From contig JAIRVG010000019.1 of NCBI GenBank assembly GCA_031253995.1, positions 1 to 64,000 on the forward strand: a stretch of 64,000 nt of DNA. Direction: 5' to 3'. The notes beneath the pieces were generated by a model. It worked only from the letters and a program-made list of their open reading frames with translations, was not told the DNA's origin and did no database searches. Both the position numbers and the translations under genes were made by a program. This stretch comes from Paucimonas sp. GTDB lineage: Bacteria > Pseudomonadota > Gammaproteobacteria > Pseudomonadales > Pseudomonadaceae. This document shows, piece after piece, positions 28,811 to 37,888 of the stretch. Within the stretch, counting starts at the first letter, position 1, and each line of letters begins with the position of its first letter.

Positions 28811-29431
28811 TCAAGCCGGCGTCAGGCACTCCGGCGCATCCAGCTTCGGATCATTGACGAAATTCGCCAGCACCCGCTCGCGCAACGCCGCTGGCGGGCT
28901 GGCGAGCAGCCCATGCAACTCGGCAATCGGCGTTTCCGGATTCAGCCACGCCGCTTGTCCCGCCGCATCCAGGATCAGCGGCCGACGCTGGTTCATCGCC
29001 GCCTGGGTCACCACCGCCACGCTCAGCCACACCTGCTCCTGTACCGGATAGGCCTCCCAGATCGCCGCGAAGAACAACGACGAGCCCTCCCCCGGCGTCA
29101 GCCAGTACGGCCGCTTGCGCACGTTCCCGCGCCATTCGTAGAAGCCGTTGGCCGGCAGCAGGCAGCGGCGCTTGGCAAAGGCCTCGCGAAACATCGGCTG
29201 GTCGGTCAGGGTCTCGGCACGGGCATGGGCGGGGGTGCGGGTGAGGTCGGTCAGCCACGGCGGCGTCAGGCCCCAGCGGGCGCGGGCCAGGGTCAGTTGG
29301 TCATCCTCGCGGCGCTGGATCAGCACCTGGGCGCCAGGCGAAATGTTCCATTGCGCCTTCTGGCCAGCGGGAAAGCCAGGCAACGCGGCAAAAGCCGGCG
29401 ACCAGCGAAACAGGGCGTAGCGTCCACACAT
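28811..29431 (-). CDS. SOS response-associated peptidase (YedK/HMCES)
   Basis: 206-aa SRAP-domain protein. The N-terminus MCGRYALF exposes Cys2 after Met removal, the residue that crosslinks to abasic sites in single-stranded DNA; NGFYEW carries the second catalytic residue. The family shields abasic sites during replication. It is followed at 11 bp spacing by the DUF2007 gene upstream on the same strand. Confidence 0.9.
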   Translation of the reverse strand: MCGRYALFRWSPAFAALPGFPAGQKAQWNISPGAQVLIQRREDDQLTLARARWGLTPPWLTDLTRTPAHARAETLTDQPMFREAFAKRRCLLPANGFYEWRGNVRKRPYWLTPGEGSSLFFAAIWEAYPVQEQVWLSVAVVTQAAMNQRRPLILDAAGQAAWLNPETPIAELHGLLASPPAALRERVLANFVNDPKLDAPECLTPA

Positions 29432-29441
29432 CAGAAGAAAC

Positions 29442-29702
29442 CTAGCAAATCAGCGTTCCGGGGTAACTCTCCGGCTCATCGCCAGGAAGCGGCAGGGCAG
29501 CATTGTACGCGGCGATCAGTTGCCGTGCGTACTCGGCCTGGTCATCGGCCACGGCGACACCGAGCAAGCCCTGCAACGGCAGCTCGCCGACCCCGCCCAG
29601 CAGGTCACGGCCGACCAGGTGCGCCTCGACGCCCTCGTTGCCGAGCATGCCGATCAGCACCTCGGCCTCCAGCAGGTTTTCCGGTTCGTAGATCCGCCGC
29701 AT
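29442..29702 (-). CDS. DUF2007 family small protein
   Basis: 86 aa, soluble, no signal peptide. The N-terminal RRIYEPENLLEAEVLIGML motif and GDLLGGVGELP-like loop match DUF2007, thought to be a PII-related putative signal-transducing fold. ATG 29702 shares a base with the stop of the preceding zinc-ribbon gene (TGATG), so the two are translationally coupled. Confidence 0.82.
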   Translation of the reverse strand: MRRIYEPENLLEAEVLIGMLGNEGVEAHLVGRDLLGGVGELPLQGLLGVAVADDQAEYARQLIAAYNAALPLPGDEPESYPGTLIC

Positions 29703-29884
29703 CAATCATTCTCGCTTTTCACATCGAGCATCCATTCGTCACCATGCACCTGCAGAATGAAGCGCACCGGACGACAACAGACCTGGCAGTCCTCGATGTA
29801 CTCCTGGTCGCCAGCGGACAGGTCGAGGGTGGTTTCATTCTCTTCGCCACAATAAGGACAATCGTAGAACGCAGTTTCCAGCAT
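29702..29884 (-). CDS. CPXCG-motif cysteine-rich small protein
   Basis: 60-aa zinc-ribbon-like protein with two cysteine pairs, CPYCG near the start and CQVC later, as in the CPXCG family. Start ATG 29884 (MLETAFYDCPYCG) has GGAGG at good spacing; an in-frame ATG at 29932 gives an extra 16 residues without support. Function unknown. First gene of a zinc-ribbon, DUF2007, YedK-like minus-strand group. Confidence 0.85.
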   Translation of the reverse strand: MLETAFYDCPYCGEENETTLDLSAGDQEYIEDCQVCCRPVRFILQVHGDEWMLDVKSEND

Positions 29885-29997
29885 CGCGGCCTCCGCGGTT
29901 ACTTGTGCGTATAATTGCCGGTCCTGCGCCACCGTTCCCGGTTCTTTTCGGCGCGGCCCTACCCTTTACCCTAGTCGTTTCACAACAAGAGAGCATG

Positions 29998-31161
29998 ATG
30001 GGCGAATTCGATGCCATCCGACCGTATGACGACGCTGAGGTCCCTGCCGTTCTGGCACGCCTGCTCAGCGATCCGGCATTCCTCGATATCCTTACCCGGT
30101 TCCGCTTTCCGAAGATGGCGTCCAACTTCGGCTGGCTGCTCAAGCCGCTGATCGCCCGCCGCCTGCGCAAGGAATTCGCCGGAGTGCCGTGCGTGGCGAC
30201 CCTGCAGGACAAGGTCGAGTTCTACGTCGATCACACCATCGAGCGCGCCACCGACGGGGTTACCTACACCGGCGTCGAGCAGTTCAAGTCGGGCACCGCC
30301 TATCTGTTCCTGGCCAACCACCGTGACATCGTCATGGACCCGGCCTTCGTCAACTACGCCGTGTACCACGCCGGCCTGCCGACCCCGCGCATCGCCATCG
30401 GCGACAACCTGCTGCAGAAGCCGTTCGTCAGCGACATGATGCGCCTGAACAAGAGCTTCATCGTGCACCGCTCCATCAGCGGCCGGCGCGAGAAGCTGGC
30501 GGCATACCAGTTGCTGTCGGCCTACATCAATCATTCGATCCGCAACGATGGCGCGTCGATCTGGATCGCCCAGGCCGAGGGCCGGGCCAAGGACGGCGAC
30601 GACCGTACCGATTCGGCGATCCTCAAGATGTTCCACATGAGCCGCAAGGACGAGCCGTTCGGTGAGGTGATCCAGTCGCTGAACCTGAGCCCGGTGTCGA
30701 TCAGCTACGAGTACGACCCGTGCGACGCGGCCAAGGCCCGCGAGCTGTACATCCGCGCCACCACTGGCAGCTACAGCAAGGCGCCGGGCGAGGACGACCT
30801 GAGCATCGGCCTGGGCATCACCGGTTATAAAGGACGAGTGCATATCAACTTCACCCCGCCGGTGACCGCCTCGTTCGAGGACACCAAGCAACTGGCGGCG
30901 CATATCGACAAGCAGATCCTGGGTGGCTACCGGTTGTTCCCGGTGCATTACCTGGCGTATGCGCAGTGGGCTGATGCCGACCCGCAACTGCAGGTGCCGA
31001 AGGCCAGCGAGGTATTTGGCGCCGAGGAGCTGGCCAAGGCCGACGCGGAGTGGCAGCGGCGGCTGGAAGCGTGCCCTGAAGAGCACCGGCCGTACCTGGT
31101 GTTGCAGTATGCGACGCCGGTACGCAATCAGTACCGGGTCAAGGCCGGGTTGCCTTTGTAA
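29998..31161 (+). CDS. 1-acylglycerol-3-phosphate acyltransferase-like protein
   Basis: 387-aa protein with a PlsC-type acyltransferase core: the NHRDIVMD motif (HxxxxD) for catalysis and a downstream IAQAEGRAKDG segment corresponding to the glycerol-phosphate site. Likely a membrane-associated lipid acyltransferase, longer than ordinary PlsC (about 250 aa). Start chosen at the second of two adjacent ATGs (MGEFDAIRP), better spaced from AAGAGAG; 29995 is the alternative, and the frame stays open to 29905. Confidence 0.82.
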   Translation: MGEFDAIRPYDDAEVPAVLARLLSDPAFLDILTRFRFPKMASNFGWLLKPLIARRLRKEFAGVPCVATLQDKVEFYVDHTIERATDGVTYTGVEQFKSGTAYLFLANHRDIVMDPAFVNYAVYHAGLPTPRIAIGDNLLQKPFVSDMMRLNKSFIVHRSISGRREKLAAYQLLSAYINHSIRNDGASIWIAQAEGRAKDGDDRTDSAILKMFHMSRKDEPFGEVIQSLNLSPVSISYEYDPCDAAKARELYIRATTGSYSKAPGEDDLSIGLGITGYKGRVHINFTPPVTASFEDTKQLAAHIDKQILGGYRLFPVHYLAYAQWADADPQLQVPKASEVFGAEELAKADAEWQRRLEACPEEHRPYLVLQYATPVRNQYRVKAGLPL

Positions 31162-31203
31162 GGACAGCACCGCCACCTTGTGGGAGCGGGTCAGGCAGGG
31201 CCC

Positions 31204-31464
31204 TCAGATCCAGGTGCTGACCCAGGACAACAGCAGGGCCATCGCCAGGAATGCCCCACCCAGGCTGTAGTAGAAGCGGTTGACCCGCTGCGTCAGCAGG
31301 TCGATCGCCGCCTCGCCCGCCGGCAGGCCGGCCATGGCCCGCGAGGCGCGGCGGCGGGCGTTGTGCAGGAGCAGGCCGCCCGGACAGGTGAGCAGCAGCG
31401 CGAACAGATTGATCAGTTTGGCCGGGTGACCGGCGAACAGCCCCCAGAGCATTTGCAGCGACAT
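31204..31464 (-). CDS. Small hypothetical membrane protein
   Basis: 86 aa with two hydrophobic segments, about 15-35 (LINLFALLLTCPGGLLL) and 66-84 (YYSLGGAFLAMALLLSW), separated by a basic loop (NARRRASR). Predicted small inner-membrane hairpin protein. ATG 31464 has GAGG at good spacing; a longer frame up to 31842 overlaps a plus-strand gene and is not used. No family recognised. Confidence 0.7.
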   Translation of the reverse strand: MSLQMLWGLFAGHPAKLINLFALLLTCPGGLLLHNARRRASRAMAGLPAGEAAIDLLTQRVNRFYYSLGGAFLAMALLLSWVSTWI

Positions 31465-31617
31465 CACCGAACCTCGAAAAACGAACCGCGCGCATTCTAC
31501 CCAAGCCGACCGCGTTCGCCCGCCTTTTGCGACCAAATGACCAACTGCAGGTCGCCGTAACATGCTCGTCATCATCACAGGCCACCCTGTCGCCCTCGCA
31601 ACGCACCGGAGCTTGTC

Positions 31618-31824
31618 ATGCTGCACGCCGAAAACCAGGATCGCCTCTATCTGATTGCCCAGAGCGAGGAGCAGGAAGCGCTGATCGACGGTTTCGCCAT
31701 CAACGTCCAGGACCGCCAGTGGCTGATCTACTGTGCCCTGGGCGGTCATCCCCACGATCACTTGCCGGAGGTCGACAGCCAGACCGGCATCAGCGTGCTC
31801 GATTTCCATATCGAAGCGGCCTAA
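31618..31824 (+). CDS. Small hypothetical protein
   Basis: 68 aa, acidic, no signal or membrane segment (MLHAENQDRLYLIAQSEEQE). CGGAG lies 12 bases before the ATG. I do not recognise a family. It is divergent from the small membrane protein gene at 31204-31464 and followed by a repeat element. Codon use is normal for the window, which favours a real gene. Confidence 0.6.
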   Translation: MLHAENQDRLYLIAQSEEQEALIDGFAINVQDRQWLIYCALGGHPHDHLPEVDSQTGISVLDFHIEAA

Positions 31825-31830
31825 GGCAGC

Positions 31831-31913
31831 TCCAAGCCTCAAGCTTCAAGCGGCAAGAAAGAGCAGCCCGCAGTGCTTTTCTCTTGCAGCTTGAAACTTG
31901 CAGCTTGCCGCTA
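31831..31913. repeat. CTTGAAGCTTGC-type inverted repeat, second copy
   Basis: AAGCTTCAAGCGGCAAGAAAGAGCA-type left arm pairs with TGCTTTTCTCTTGCAGCTTGAA on the right. Same composition and placement (between convergent genes) as the element at 28728-28808, so a dispersed family is likely. Confidence 0.65.
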
Positions 31914-31927
31914 AAAGAAAGGACGTC

Positions 31928-32512
31928 TTATTCGCCCAGCACCTGACCGATGGTCGGATCCTTGAACAGGCGGGTCAGGGCATCGCTCAGCACGTCGCTG
32001 ACCAGCTTGGTGTTGGTTTCCTGGTTCGGCGCCATGCCGAAACGCTGGTCCAGGGAAGCACCATAGCGGCCGCTATAGCGACGGTTGGCGTTGTTCACGT
32101 CAGCCTTGAAGGTCGCGCCGATGGTGGCTTCGGTCACGTACATGCCTTCCTTCGGTGACTGGTACTTCAGCTCGGCCAGGGTCACGGTCAGCTGCGGCGC
32201 GTTGTAGGCGTTCGGCGTCGGGGTGAAGCCCAGCAGGCGTACCGCGGCTTCGGCCTGGGCCTGCAGCTTGGGCAGCACATCATTGCCGGTCACGGTGATC
32301 GCGCTGGTTTCCGGGTACAGGCCGCCGCGGGTGCCGAGGGTCTGGGTGCCACGTCCATCGACCACCCGTACCACCACCGGCTGGCCGTGGCCAACAGGGG
32401 CGAGCTGGGCGGTGAGTTTCGGTTGCGGGCTGAGTTGTTGCGGACTATGGGCGCAACCCACCAGGGTCAGGCTGGTCACAGCGATCAAACCGAACAACAA
32501 ACGTTGCAACAT
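31928..32512 (-). CDS. YajG family lipoprotein
   Basis: 194 aa. The N-terminus MLQRLLFGLIAVTSLTLVGC is a lipoprotein signal with lipobox LVGC. The rest matches YajG-type envelope lipoproteins (about 190 aa). Function not established. ATG 32512 is eight bases from AGGAG; ATG 32518 (two residues longer) sits too close to that site. Confidence 0.82.
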   Translation of the reverse strand: MLQRLLFGLIAVTSLTLVGCAHSPQQLSPQPKLTAQLAPVGHGQPVVVRVVDGRGTQTLGTRGGLYPETSAITVTGNDVLPKLQAQAEAAVRLLGFTPTPNAYNAPQLTVTLAELKYQSPKEGMYVTEATIGATFKADVNNANRRYSGRYGASLDQRFGMAPNQETNTKLVSDVLSDALTRLFKDPTIGQVLGE

Positions 32513-32685
32513 GCTCATCTCTCCTGGAATAGCGGCAAAGGCCGCCAGTATACCCAGCGCCCCATGCGCCAGTCATCGGCTGGTACAGGCTAGGACAGCA
32601 CTTTCACATTACTGATTCCACCCTGTCATACGGACTTCATCATCCGTTTCGTATCCTTGCGCCAGTCCCCATCAGGTACTTCGCC

Positions 32686-32916
32686 ATGTCCAGCCTCTGG
32701 TCCCTGTTCAAGCGCCAGCCACAACGCCACTTCGCCCGCCTCGATGCCCAGGGCCTGTGCCAGGCCTTCAAGTGCTGCGAACAAGCGCCCGCCGGTGCCG
32801 GCTGGGTCGAAGTCAGCGAGTCCGACCTGCGCTGGCTGAACCGTCCGCTGCCCGCCAGCGCCCGGGCCGTACCGCGTCGGCGTGGCAATCTGCTGCAACG
32901 CGCCCTCGCTGCCTGA
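32686..32916 (+). CDS. Small basic hypothetical protein
   Basis: 76 aa, basic, ends RRRGNLLQRALAA. Two adjacent cysteines (KCCEQ). No domain recognised and only a weak ribosome site (AGGT). The frame has G/C-rich third positions like neighbouring genes, so it is probably real but remains hypothetical. Confidence 0.6.
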   Translation: MSSLWSLFKRQPQRHFARLDAQGLCQAFKCCEQAPAGAGWVEVSESDLRWLNRPLPASARAVPRRRGNLLQRALAA

Positions 32917-33521
32917 CCGGTCAGCAAGAAAAGTCTGTAATAAAGGCCATTTCTGCCCGCGACATCGTTATAATCTGCCCCCGATTATAAGGACGTCTCC
33001 TGATCGGGCCCCGCAGCACCGCCAATGTCATGCATCGGCATCCCCCAAAAACGCCCACAGAGAGCCGTTCACACAGGTCTTGCGAAGCCGGTGTGCCCGC
33101 TTTTTTTTGGCCCCTCGCTCTGCCTGAACCTGACGAGCCTGCCCTGCACGGCTCCTTTTTGAGGTTCACGACTCCAAAAGAGCGTGAAAAAACGGGTTTT
33201 CACAACTTCACGAGAGTGTGGCGAGCATGAACAGTCTGGTATGTGCAAAAGCATCATCAGTGTCCCGAACAGCCCCGATCAGCTGGTATCAGTCCTCATC
33301 CCGAGTGGGTGACTGAGGCCGGTGTACAGCGCGCTGCGGGCGCCTCGACCATAAGTCGAATTGCCACGCCGGCCCTCGGATGCGTTCATATGCAGTATCG
33401 AGAGCCCGGTTGGCGGTGTCCGTGAACGTTGGAAAAACTGTGAAGTAGCGGATATGGCGATCCCGCGTGACCGGGATCCTATGCTGTCAATTAGGTGCTG
33501 AAGATTTTGGAGATGCGTTAA
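32917..33521. other. Long leader/intergenic region before mqo
   Basis: About 600 bp without a supported gene. Visible items: TATAAT at 32969-32974 without a good -35; an 8-T run at 33106-33113; a TGAAAA/TTTTCA hairpin near 33184-33202; a possible 29-codon reading frame at 33227-33316 with GAGAG upstream; a TTGGAA..ATATGG promoter-like pair near 33429-33457; and a GATCCCG/CGGGATC hairpin at 33459-33478 about 45 bp before the mqo ATG. The region may hold a small RNA or a long regulated leader for mqo, but none of these items is decisive. Confidence 0.4.
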
Positions 33522-35027
33522 ATGGCGCAGAACGAAACAGTCGATGTGGTACTGGTAGGGGCAGGCATCATGAGTGCCACCCTGGCCGTGCTGCTCAAGG
33601 AACTCGATCCGGCGATCAAGCTGGAAGTCGTCGAGTTGATGGATTCGGGTGCCGCGGAAAGTTCCAATCCGTGGAACAACGCAGGTACCGGCCATGCCGG
33701 GCTGTGTGAACTGAACTACACGCCTCAGGCTGCCGATGGCAGCATCGACATCAAGAAAGCGGTGCACATCAACACCCAGTTCGAGGTGTCCCGGCAGTTC
33801 TGGGCGTACCTGAGCAAGAAAGGCGCGTTCAGCTCGCCGCGGGCGTTCATCAACCCCGTGCCGCACCTGAGCTACGTCGAGGGTGAGAAAGGTATCGCCT
33901 TCCTCAAGAAGCGCTACGAGCTGCTCAAGCAGCACCACGCCTTCGCCGAAATGGAATACACCGAAGACCAGGCGGTGATGAAGGAGTGGATGCCACTGAT
34001 GATGCCGGGTCGCCCGGCGGACCAGAAGATCGCCGCGACCCGGGTGATGAACGGCACCGACGTCAACTTCGGCGCCCTGACCAACAAGCTCCTCAAGCAC
34101 CTGGGCAACAGCGCCGACGCGCAGGTCAAGTACAGCAAGCGCGTCACCGGCCTGCGCCGTAACGGCAGCGGCTGGACCGTGAGCATCAAGGACGTCAACA
34201 GCGGCGGCAGCCGTGACGTCGACGCCCGCTTCGTCTTCCTCGGCGCCGGTGGCGCGGCACTGCCGCTGCTGCAAGCCTCGGGCATCCCGGAAAGCAAGGG
34301 CTTCGGTGGCTTCCCGGTCAGTGGCCAGTGGCTGCGTTGCGACAACCCGGAAATCGTCAAGCAGCACCAGGCCAAGGTCTACAGCCAGGCCGCGGTGGGT
34401 GCGCCGCCGATGTCGGTACCGCACCTCGACACCCGCGTCGTCGACGGCAAGAAATCCCTGCTGTTCGGGCCTTATGCCGGCTTCACCACCAAGTTCCTCA
34501 AGCACGGTTCGTTCCTCGACCTGCCGCTGTCGGTACGCATGGGCAACATCGGCCCGATGCTGGCCGTGGCCCGCGACAACATGGACCTGACCAAGTACCT
34601 GGTCAGCGAAGTGATGCAGTCGATGGAGCAGCGCCTGGACTCCCTGCGCCGCTTCTACCCCGAGGCGAAAGCCGAGGACTGGCGCCTGGAAGTGGCCGGT
34701 CAGCGCGTGCAGATCATCAAGAAGGACCCGAAGAAAGGCGGCATCCTGCAGTTCGGTACCGAACTGGTCGCTGCCCAGGACGGTTCGCTGGCCGCCCTGC
34801 TGGGTGCATCGCCGGGCGCTTCGGTGACCGTGTCGATCATGCTGGAACTGATCGAACGCTGCTTCGCCGACAAGGCCAAGGGCGAGTGGGCTGCCAAGCT
34901 CAAGGAAATCTTCCCGGCGCGGGAGAAAGTACTGGCCGCCGATGCCGACCTGTACCACAAGGTCGCGGCGTACAACGACGAGGCCCTGGGCCTGGTCGAA
35001 AGCAGTCCGGCACCAAGCTACGCCTGA
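33522..35027 (+). CDS. mqo: Malate:quinone oxidoreductase
   Basis: 501-aa FAD-dependent peripheral membrane enzyme that oxidises malate to oxaloacetate and reduces quinone in the TCA cycle. The N-terminal FAD motif is [17 protein letters not shown]; family blocks [27 protein letters not shown] (68 onward) and the C-terminal [22 protein letters not shown] are obvious. TTTTGGAG precedes the ATG. A terminator hairpin follows within 15 bp, so it is monocistronic. Synteny with PA4640 (mqoB) and the genes after it is clear. Confidence 0.96.
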   Translation: MAQNETVDVVLVGAGIMSATLAVLLKELDPAIKLEVVELMDSGAAESSNPWNNAGTGHAGLCELNYTPQAADGSIDIKKAVHINTQFEVSRQFWAYLSKKGAFSSPRAFINPVPHLSYVEGEKGIAFLKKRYELLKQHHAFAEMEYTEDQAVMKEWMPLMMPGRPADQKIAATRVMNGTDVNFGALTNKLLKHLGNSADAQVKYSKRVTGLRRNGSGWTVSIKDVNSGGSRDVDARFVFLGAGGAALPLLQASGIPESKGFGGFPVSGQWLRCDNPEIVKQHQAKVYSQAAVGAPPMSVPHLDTRVVDGKKSLLFGPYAGFTTKFLKHGSFLDLPLSVRMGNIGPMLAVARDNMDLTKYLVSEVMQSMEQRLDSLRRFYPEAKAEDWRLEVAGQRVQIIKKDPKKGGILQFGTELVAAQDGSLAALLGASPGASVTVSIMLELIERCFADKAKGEWAAKLKEIFPAREKVLAADADLYHKVAAYNDEALGLVESSPAPSYA

Positions 35028-35039
35028 TCTGCTCCCATG

Positions 35040-35066
35040 AAAAAACGCCCTTCTGGGCGTTTTTTC
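35040..35066 (+). terminator. Terminator of mqo
   Basis: AAAAAACGCCC-TTCT-GGGCGTTTTTT: GC stem with a TTCT loop and a T-run, 13 bp after the mqo stop. Confidence 0.9.
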
Positions 35067-35134
35067 ATGTCTGGCGATCTGTGATGCTTCCACCAATGGA
35101 AAGCACAGGGGCCAGCATCAAGCCATGGAGCTGT

Positions 35135-35425
35135 TCAGCCCCGAGCCTTGTCGATGATCTCGATGTACTCCGGCGCATTGCGCTGGTCGGCGATCACTTC
35201 GACGAAGGTCTTGCCCTGCTCGTCCTTGCCGTCCAGGTCATGGCCTGCTTCCACGAAGAACCCGACGAAACGCTCGAAGTCGTCGATGCGCAGGCCGCGG
35301 TAGCCCTTGATCAGCTTGTGGTGCGAGGGCGAGGTCAGGCCATCGGCCGGCTCGAAAATGAGGAACGATTTGACGTAGTCGTCGCTGATCTCGTCGCCAA
35401 TCACCTGCTTCTTGTCTTTACGCAT
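35135..35425 (-). CDS. PA4642-like hypothetical protein
   Basis: 96-aa soluble protein (MRKDKKQVIGDEISDDYVKS). In Pseudomonas it always lies between mqo and hpt (PA4642 in P. aeruginosa). No function known. ATG 35425 was chosen over 35446 because TTGGAG is well spaced for it and the conserved protein starts MRKDKKQ. Confidence 0.8.
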   Translation of the reverse strand: MRKDKKQVIGDEISDDYVKSFLIFEPADGLTSPSHHKLIKGYRGLRIDDFERFVGFFVEAGHDLDGKDEQGKTFVEVIADQRNAPEYIEIIDKARG

Positions 35426-35497
35426 TACCGACTCCAACTGAACCATTCAGGACATTTTCCAGAGGGCCGGCAGTGTACCTCCCGGCGGGCCCGGCGC

Positions 35498-35965
35498 TCA
35501 ACGCGCGCGGAGGGTTCCGGTGTGCACGTCGGCCCAGATATGCCCGTTCGGGTAGCTGAGGAACTGCACGTAGACGGTGTCGTTGCGCAGCAGGTCGAGG
35601 ATCACCTGGTACTGCGCCGGCGGGTAGTTGAGGGTCAGGGTGCGGCTGGCACTGTCATAGACCGGCTTGCGCAGGCTCTTGCCCTCGCCGTCGAAGCTGA
35701 TCAGCACCTGGCTGATGGTCGCCCCCTGGCTCAGCGGCTTGCCCTTCAGGCGCATCACCTGCGACGAAGTGATCGGCAACGGCTGCTGGTTGGACTGGCG
35801 CTGGTTGCCCACCACCACCGAATAACTGGTGACCTGCAGCAACTGCTGGGATTCCGGGGTCTCCTGGCGCACCGCCTGTTCATCCGGGGGCAGGAACTGG
35901 CCGTGCATGGGCGCGGCGGCCACGGGAAGGCTGATGAACAGGAGAAGCGGGAGAATCGCACGCAT
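35498..35965 (-). CDS. Hypothetical periplasmic protein
   Basis: 155 aa with a short signal peptide (MRAILPLLLFISLPVAAAP) and no lipobox. The mature part has beta-strand character and no cysteine. AGGAG precedes ATG 35965. No family recognised; it occupies the slot between the PA4642-like gene and the cupin gene. Confidence 0.72.
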   Translation of the reverse strand: MRAILPLLLFISLPVAAAPMHGQFLPPDEQAVRQETPESQQLLQVTSYSVVVGNQRQSNQQPLPITSSQVMRLKGKPLSQGATISQVLISFDGEGKSLRKPVYDSASRTLTLNYPPAQYQVILDLLRNDTVYVQFLSYPNGHIWADVHTGTLRAR

Positions 35966-36044
35966 GACAGGCTCCTTGTGGGCGGCCTGGCACTCTAGCA
36001 TGACGGACGGGGCCAAGGCGTTGCGCCAGGGCCCCTGCCTGCGC

Positions 36045-36518
36045 TCAATCGAACTGCGCGCGCATCCAGGCCTGGTAGGCGGCCACCTGCGGCTCGCCTT
36101 CCTTCGGCGCCCAGGGCGCCATGTCGCCCTCGCCCACCGGGCGGAACGGACCGGCCTTGCACTCGAACATCACGCTATCGGGATCAAGGACCACCAGGCC
36201 GTGGAAGACGCCCGGCGGCAGGTCGACCCCCGGGCAATCGCCACCGGCCTGCAACAAGCGCTTGCCGGTGACCTCACCGGTCTCGTCGAAGATCAGCAGG
36301 CCCAGCCGGCCCTTGAGCACGATCAGGGTTTCCGCCTTGTCCAGGGCCTGGTGGCGATGGGGCGGGATGTAGGTCTCGGGCTGCAAACCAACGGCCATGC
36401 GATGGCAGGGTTCATCCATCTCGTGGAAATTGTGGTGCTGCCGGCCGCGCGGGCTCTGCGCGGCCTTTCGTGCCATCTCGGCGAACAACGACTGATCGAG
36501 GAAACCGGGCTGGCGCAT
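36045..36518 (-). CDS. WbuC family cupin-fold protein
   Basis: 157 aa. A cupin metal-site motif is visible: HRMAVGLQPETYIPPHRHQAL with the PPHRH cluster, then E and a later LPPGVFHGL histidine. Resembles WbuC-type cupins found near nucleotide sugar or polysaccharide genes; the substrate here is unknown. ATG 36518 lies 4 bp after the hpt stop, so the two are co-transcribed. Confidence 0.8.
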   Translation of the reverse strand: MRQPGFLDQSLFAEMARKAAQSPRGRQHHNFHEMDEPCHRMAVGLQPETYIPPHRHQALDKAETLIVLKGRLGLLIFDETGEVTGKRLLQAGGDCPGVDLPPGVFHGLVVLDPDSVMFECKAGPFRPVGEGDMAPWAPKEGEPQVAAYQAWMRAQFD

Positions 36519-36522
36519 GGTC

Positions 36523-37080
36523 TCAGAGCCCCTTGACGGCGTAGATGCCATTGGCGTTGCGCCAGTAGCCCTTGTAGTCCATGCCATAGCCGAAGACATA
36601 GCGGTCGACGCAGCTCAGGCCACAGAAGTCGGCCTTGAGGTCGGCGCTGGCCTTGCGGTCATGGTCCTTGTCCACCAGCACGGCGGTGTAGACGGCACGG
36701 GCGCCGGCATGGCGGCAGAAATCGATGATGGCACTGAGGGTGTGCCCTTCGTCGAGGATGTCGTCGATGATCAGCACGTCACGGTCGATGAACGAGACTT
36801 CCGGCTTGGCCTTCCAGAACAGGTCGCCGCCGCTGGTCTGGTTGCGGTAGCGGGTGGCGTGCAGGTAGGACGATTCCAGCGGGAACTGCAGGTGGGTCAG
36901 CAGCTTGCCGGCGAAGATCAGGCCGCCGTTCATCACGCAGAAGACCACCGGGTTGCTCTCGGCGAGCTTTTCGCTGATCTGCGCGCCGACGCGGGCGATG
37001 GCTGCCTCGACTTCGGCCTCGTTGTACAGGCAATCGGCCTCGCGCATGACTTGGCGGATGTGCTCGAGATCGGCGGACAT
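36523..37080 (-). CDS. hpt: Hypoxanthine-guanine phosphoribosyltransferase
   Basis: 185-aa purine salvage enzyme joining hypoxanthine or guanine to PRPP. The PRPP-binding motif VLIIDDILDEGHTLSA is clear. Length and place (PA4645 order) fit. GGAGAG precedes ATG 37080. Divergent from upp across a 167-bp promoter region. Confidence 0.93.
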   Translation of the reverse strand: MSADLEHIRQVMREADCLYNEAEVEAAIARVGAQISEKLAESNPVVFCVMNGGLIFAGKLLTHLQFPLESSYLHATRYRNQTSGGDLFWKAKPEVSFIDRDVLIIDDILDEGHTLSAIIDFCRHAGARAVYTAVLVDKDHDRKASADLKADFCGLSCVDRYVFGYGMDYKGYWRNANGIYAVKGL

Positions 37081-37247
37081 GGATGCTCTCCAGGTGGTCA
37101 GGATTTGGAAAAGCGGGCAAAGGTACGCATCCGTTCGCACCAGATCAAGCATTTCTGGACTAACGTCCAGTATGCCCCTAGGACACGCGTGACCGAATAG
37201 ATTAATCTAGCGCGGTTTTTTTGCCCGCATTCCGGAGCCCTCCCCCT

Positions 37248-37886
37248 ATGCCCATCCGTGAGATCCGCCATCCGCTGATCCGCCACAAGCTCGGCCTCAT
37301 GCGCCGCGCCGATATCAGCACCAAGAATTTTCGCGAACTCGCCCAGGAAGTCGGCGCGCTCCTGACCTATGAAGCCACCCAGGACCTGCCGCTGGAAAGC
37401 TACGAAATCGACGGCTGGTGCGGCAAGGTCCAGGCCGAAAAGATCGCCGGCAAGAAGATCACCGTGGTGCCGATCCTGCGGGCCGGCATCGGCATGCTCG
37501 ACGGCGTCCTCAGCCTGATCCCGGGCGCCAAGGTCAGCGCCGTGGGCGTTGCGCGCAACGAGGAAACCCTCGAAGCGCACACCTACCTGGAAAAGCTCGC
37601 GCCGGAAATCGACCAGCGCCTGGCCCTGATCATCGACCCGATGCTGGCCACCGGCGGCTCCATGGTCGCCACCATCGACCTGCTCAAGCGCGCCGGCTGC
37701 AAGGACATCCGCGCCATGGTCCTGGTCGCCGCGCCGGAAGGCATCGCCGTGGTCGAGAAGGCCCACCCGGACGTCAAGCTGTACACCGCCTCGATCGACG
37801 AGCGCCTCAACGAACACGGCTACATCATCCCTGGCCTGGGCGATGCCGGTGACAAGATCTTCGGCACCAAGCAGAAGGACACCTGA
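37248..37886 (+). CDS. upp: Uracil phosphoribosyltransferase
   Basis: 212 aa, the family's standard length. Converts uracil and PRPP to UMP. PRPP site [20 protein letters not shown] and the C-terminal uracil loop [16 protein letters not shown] are visible. ATG 37248 has CGGAG upstream. uraA starts two bases after its stop, so uptake and salvage are co-expressed. Confidence 0.96.
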   Translation: MPIREIRHPLIRHKLGLMRRADISTKNFRELAQEVGALLTYEATQDLPLESYEIDGWCGKVQAEKIAGKKITVVPILRAGIGMLDGVLSLIPGAKVSAVGVARNEETLEAHTYLEKLAPEIDQRLALIIDPMLATGGSMVATIDLLKRAGCKDIRAMVLVAAPEGIAVVEKAHPDVKLYTASIDERLNEHGYIIPGLGDAGDKIFGTKQKDT

Positions 37887-37888
37887 GC

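Noticed and set aside
31465..31842. Upstream extension of the small membrane protein frame
   Set aside because: Overlaps the plus-strand gene at 31618-31824 and lacks a ribosome site; ATG 31464 has one.
33227..33316. Candidate 29-codon leader peptide before mqo
   Set aside because: Only a weak ribosome site and no regulatory codons; kept as part of the leader finding, not called as a gene.
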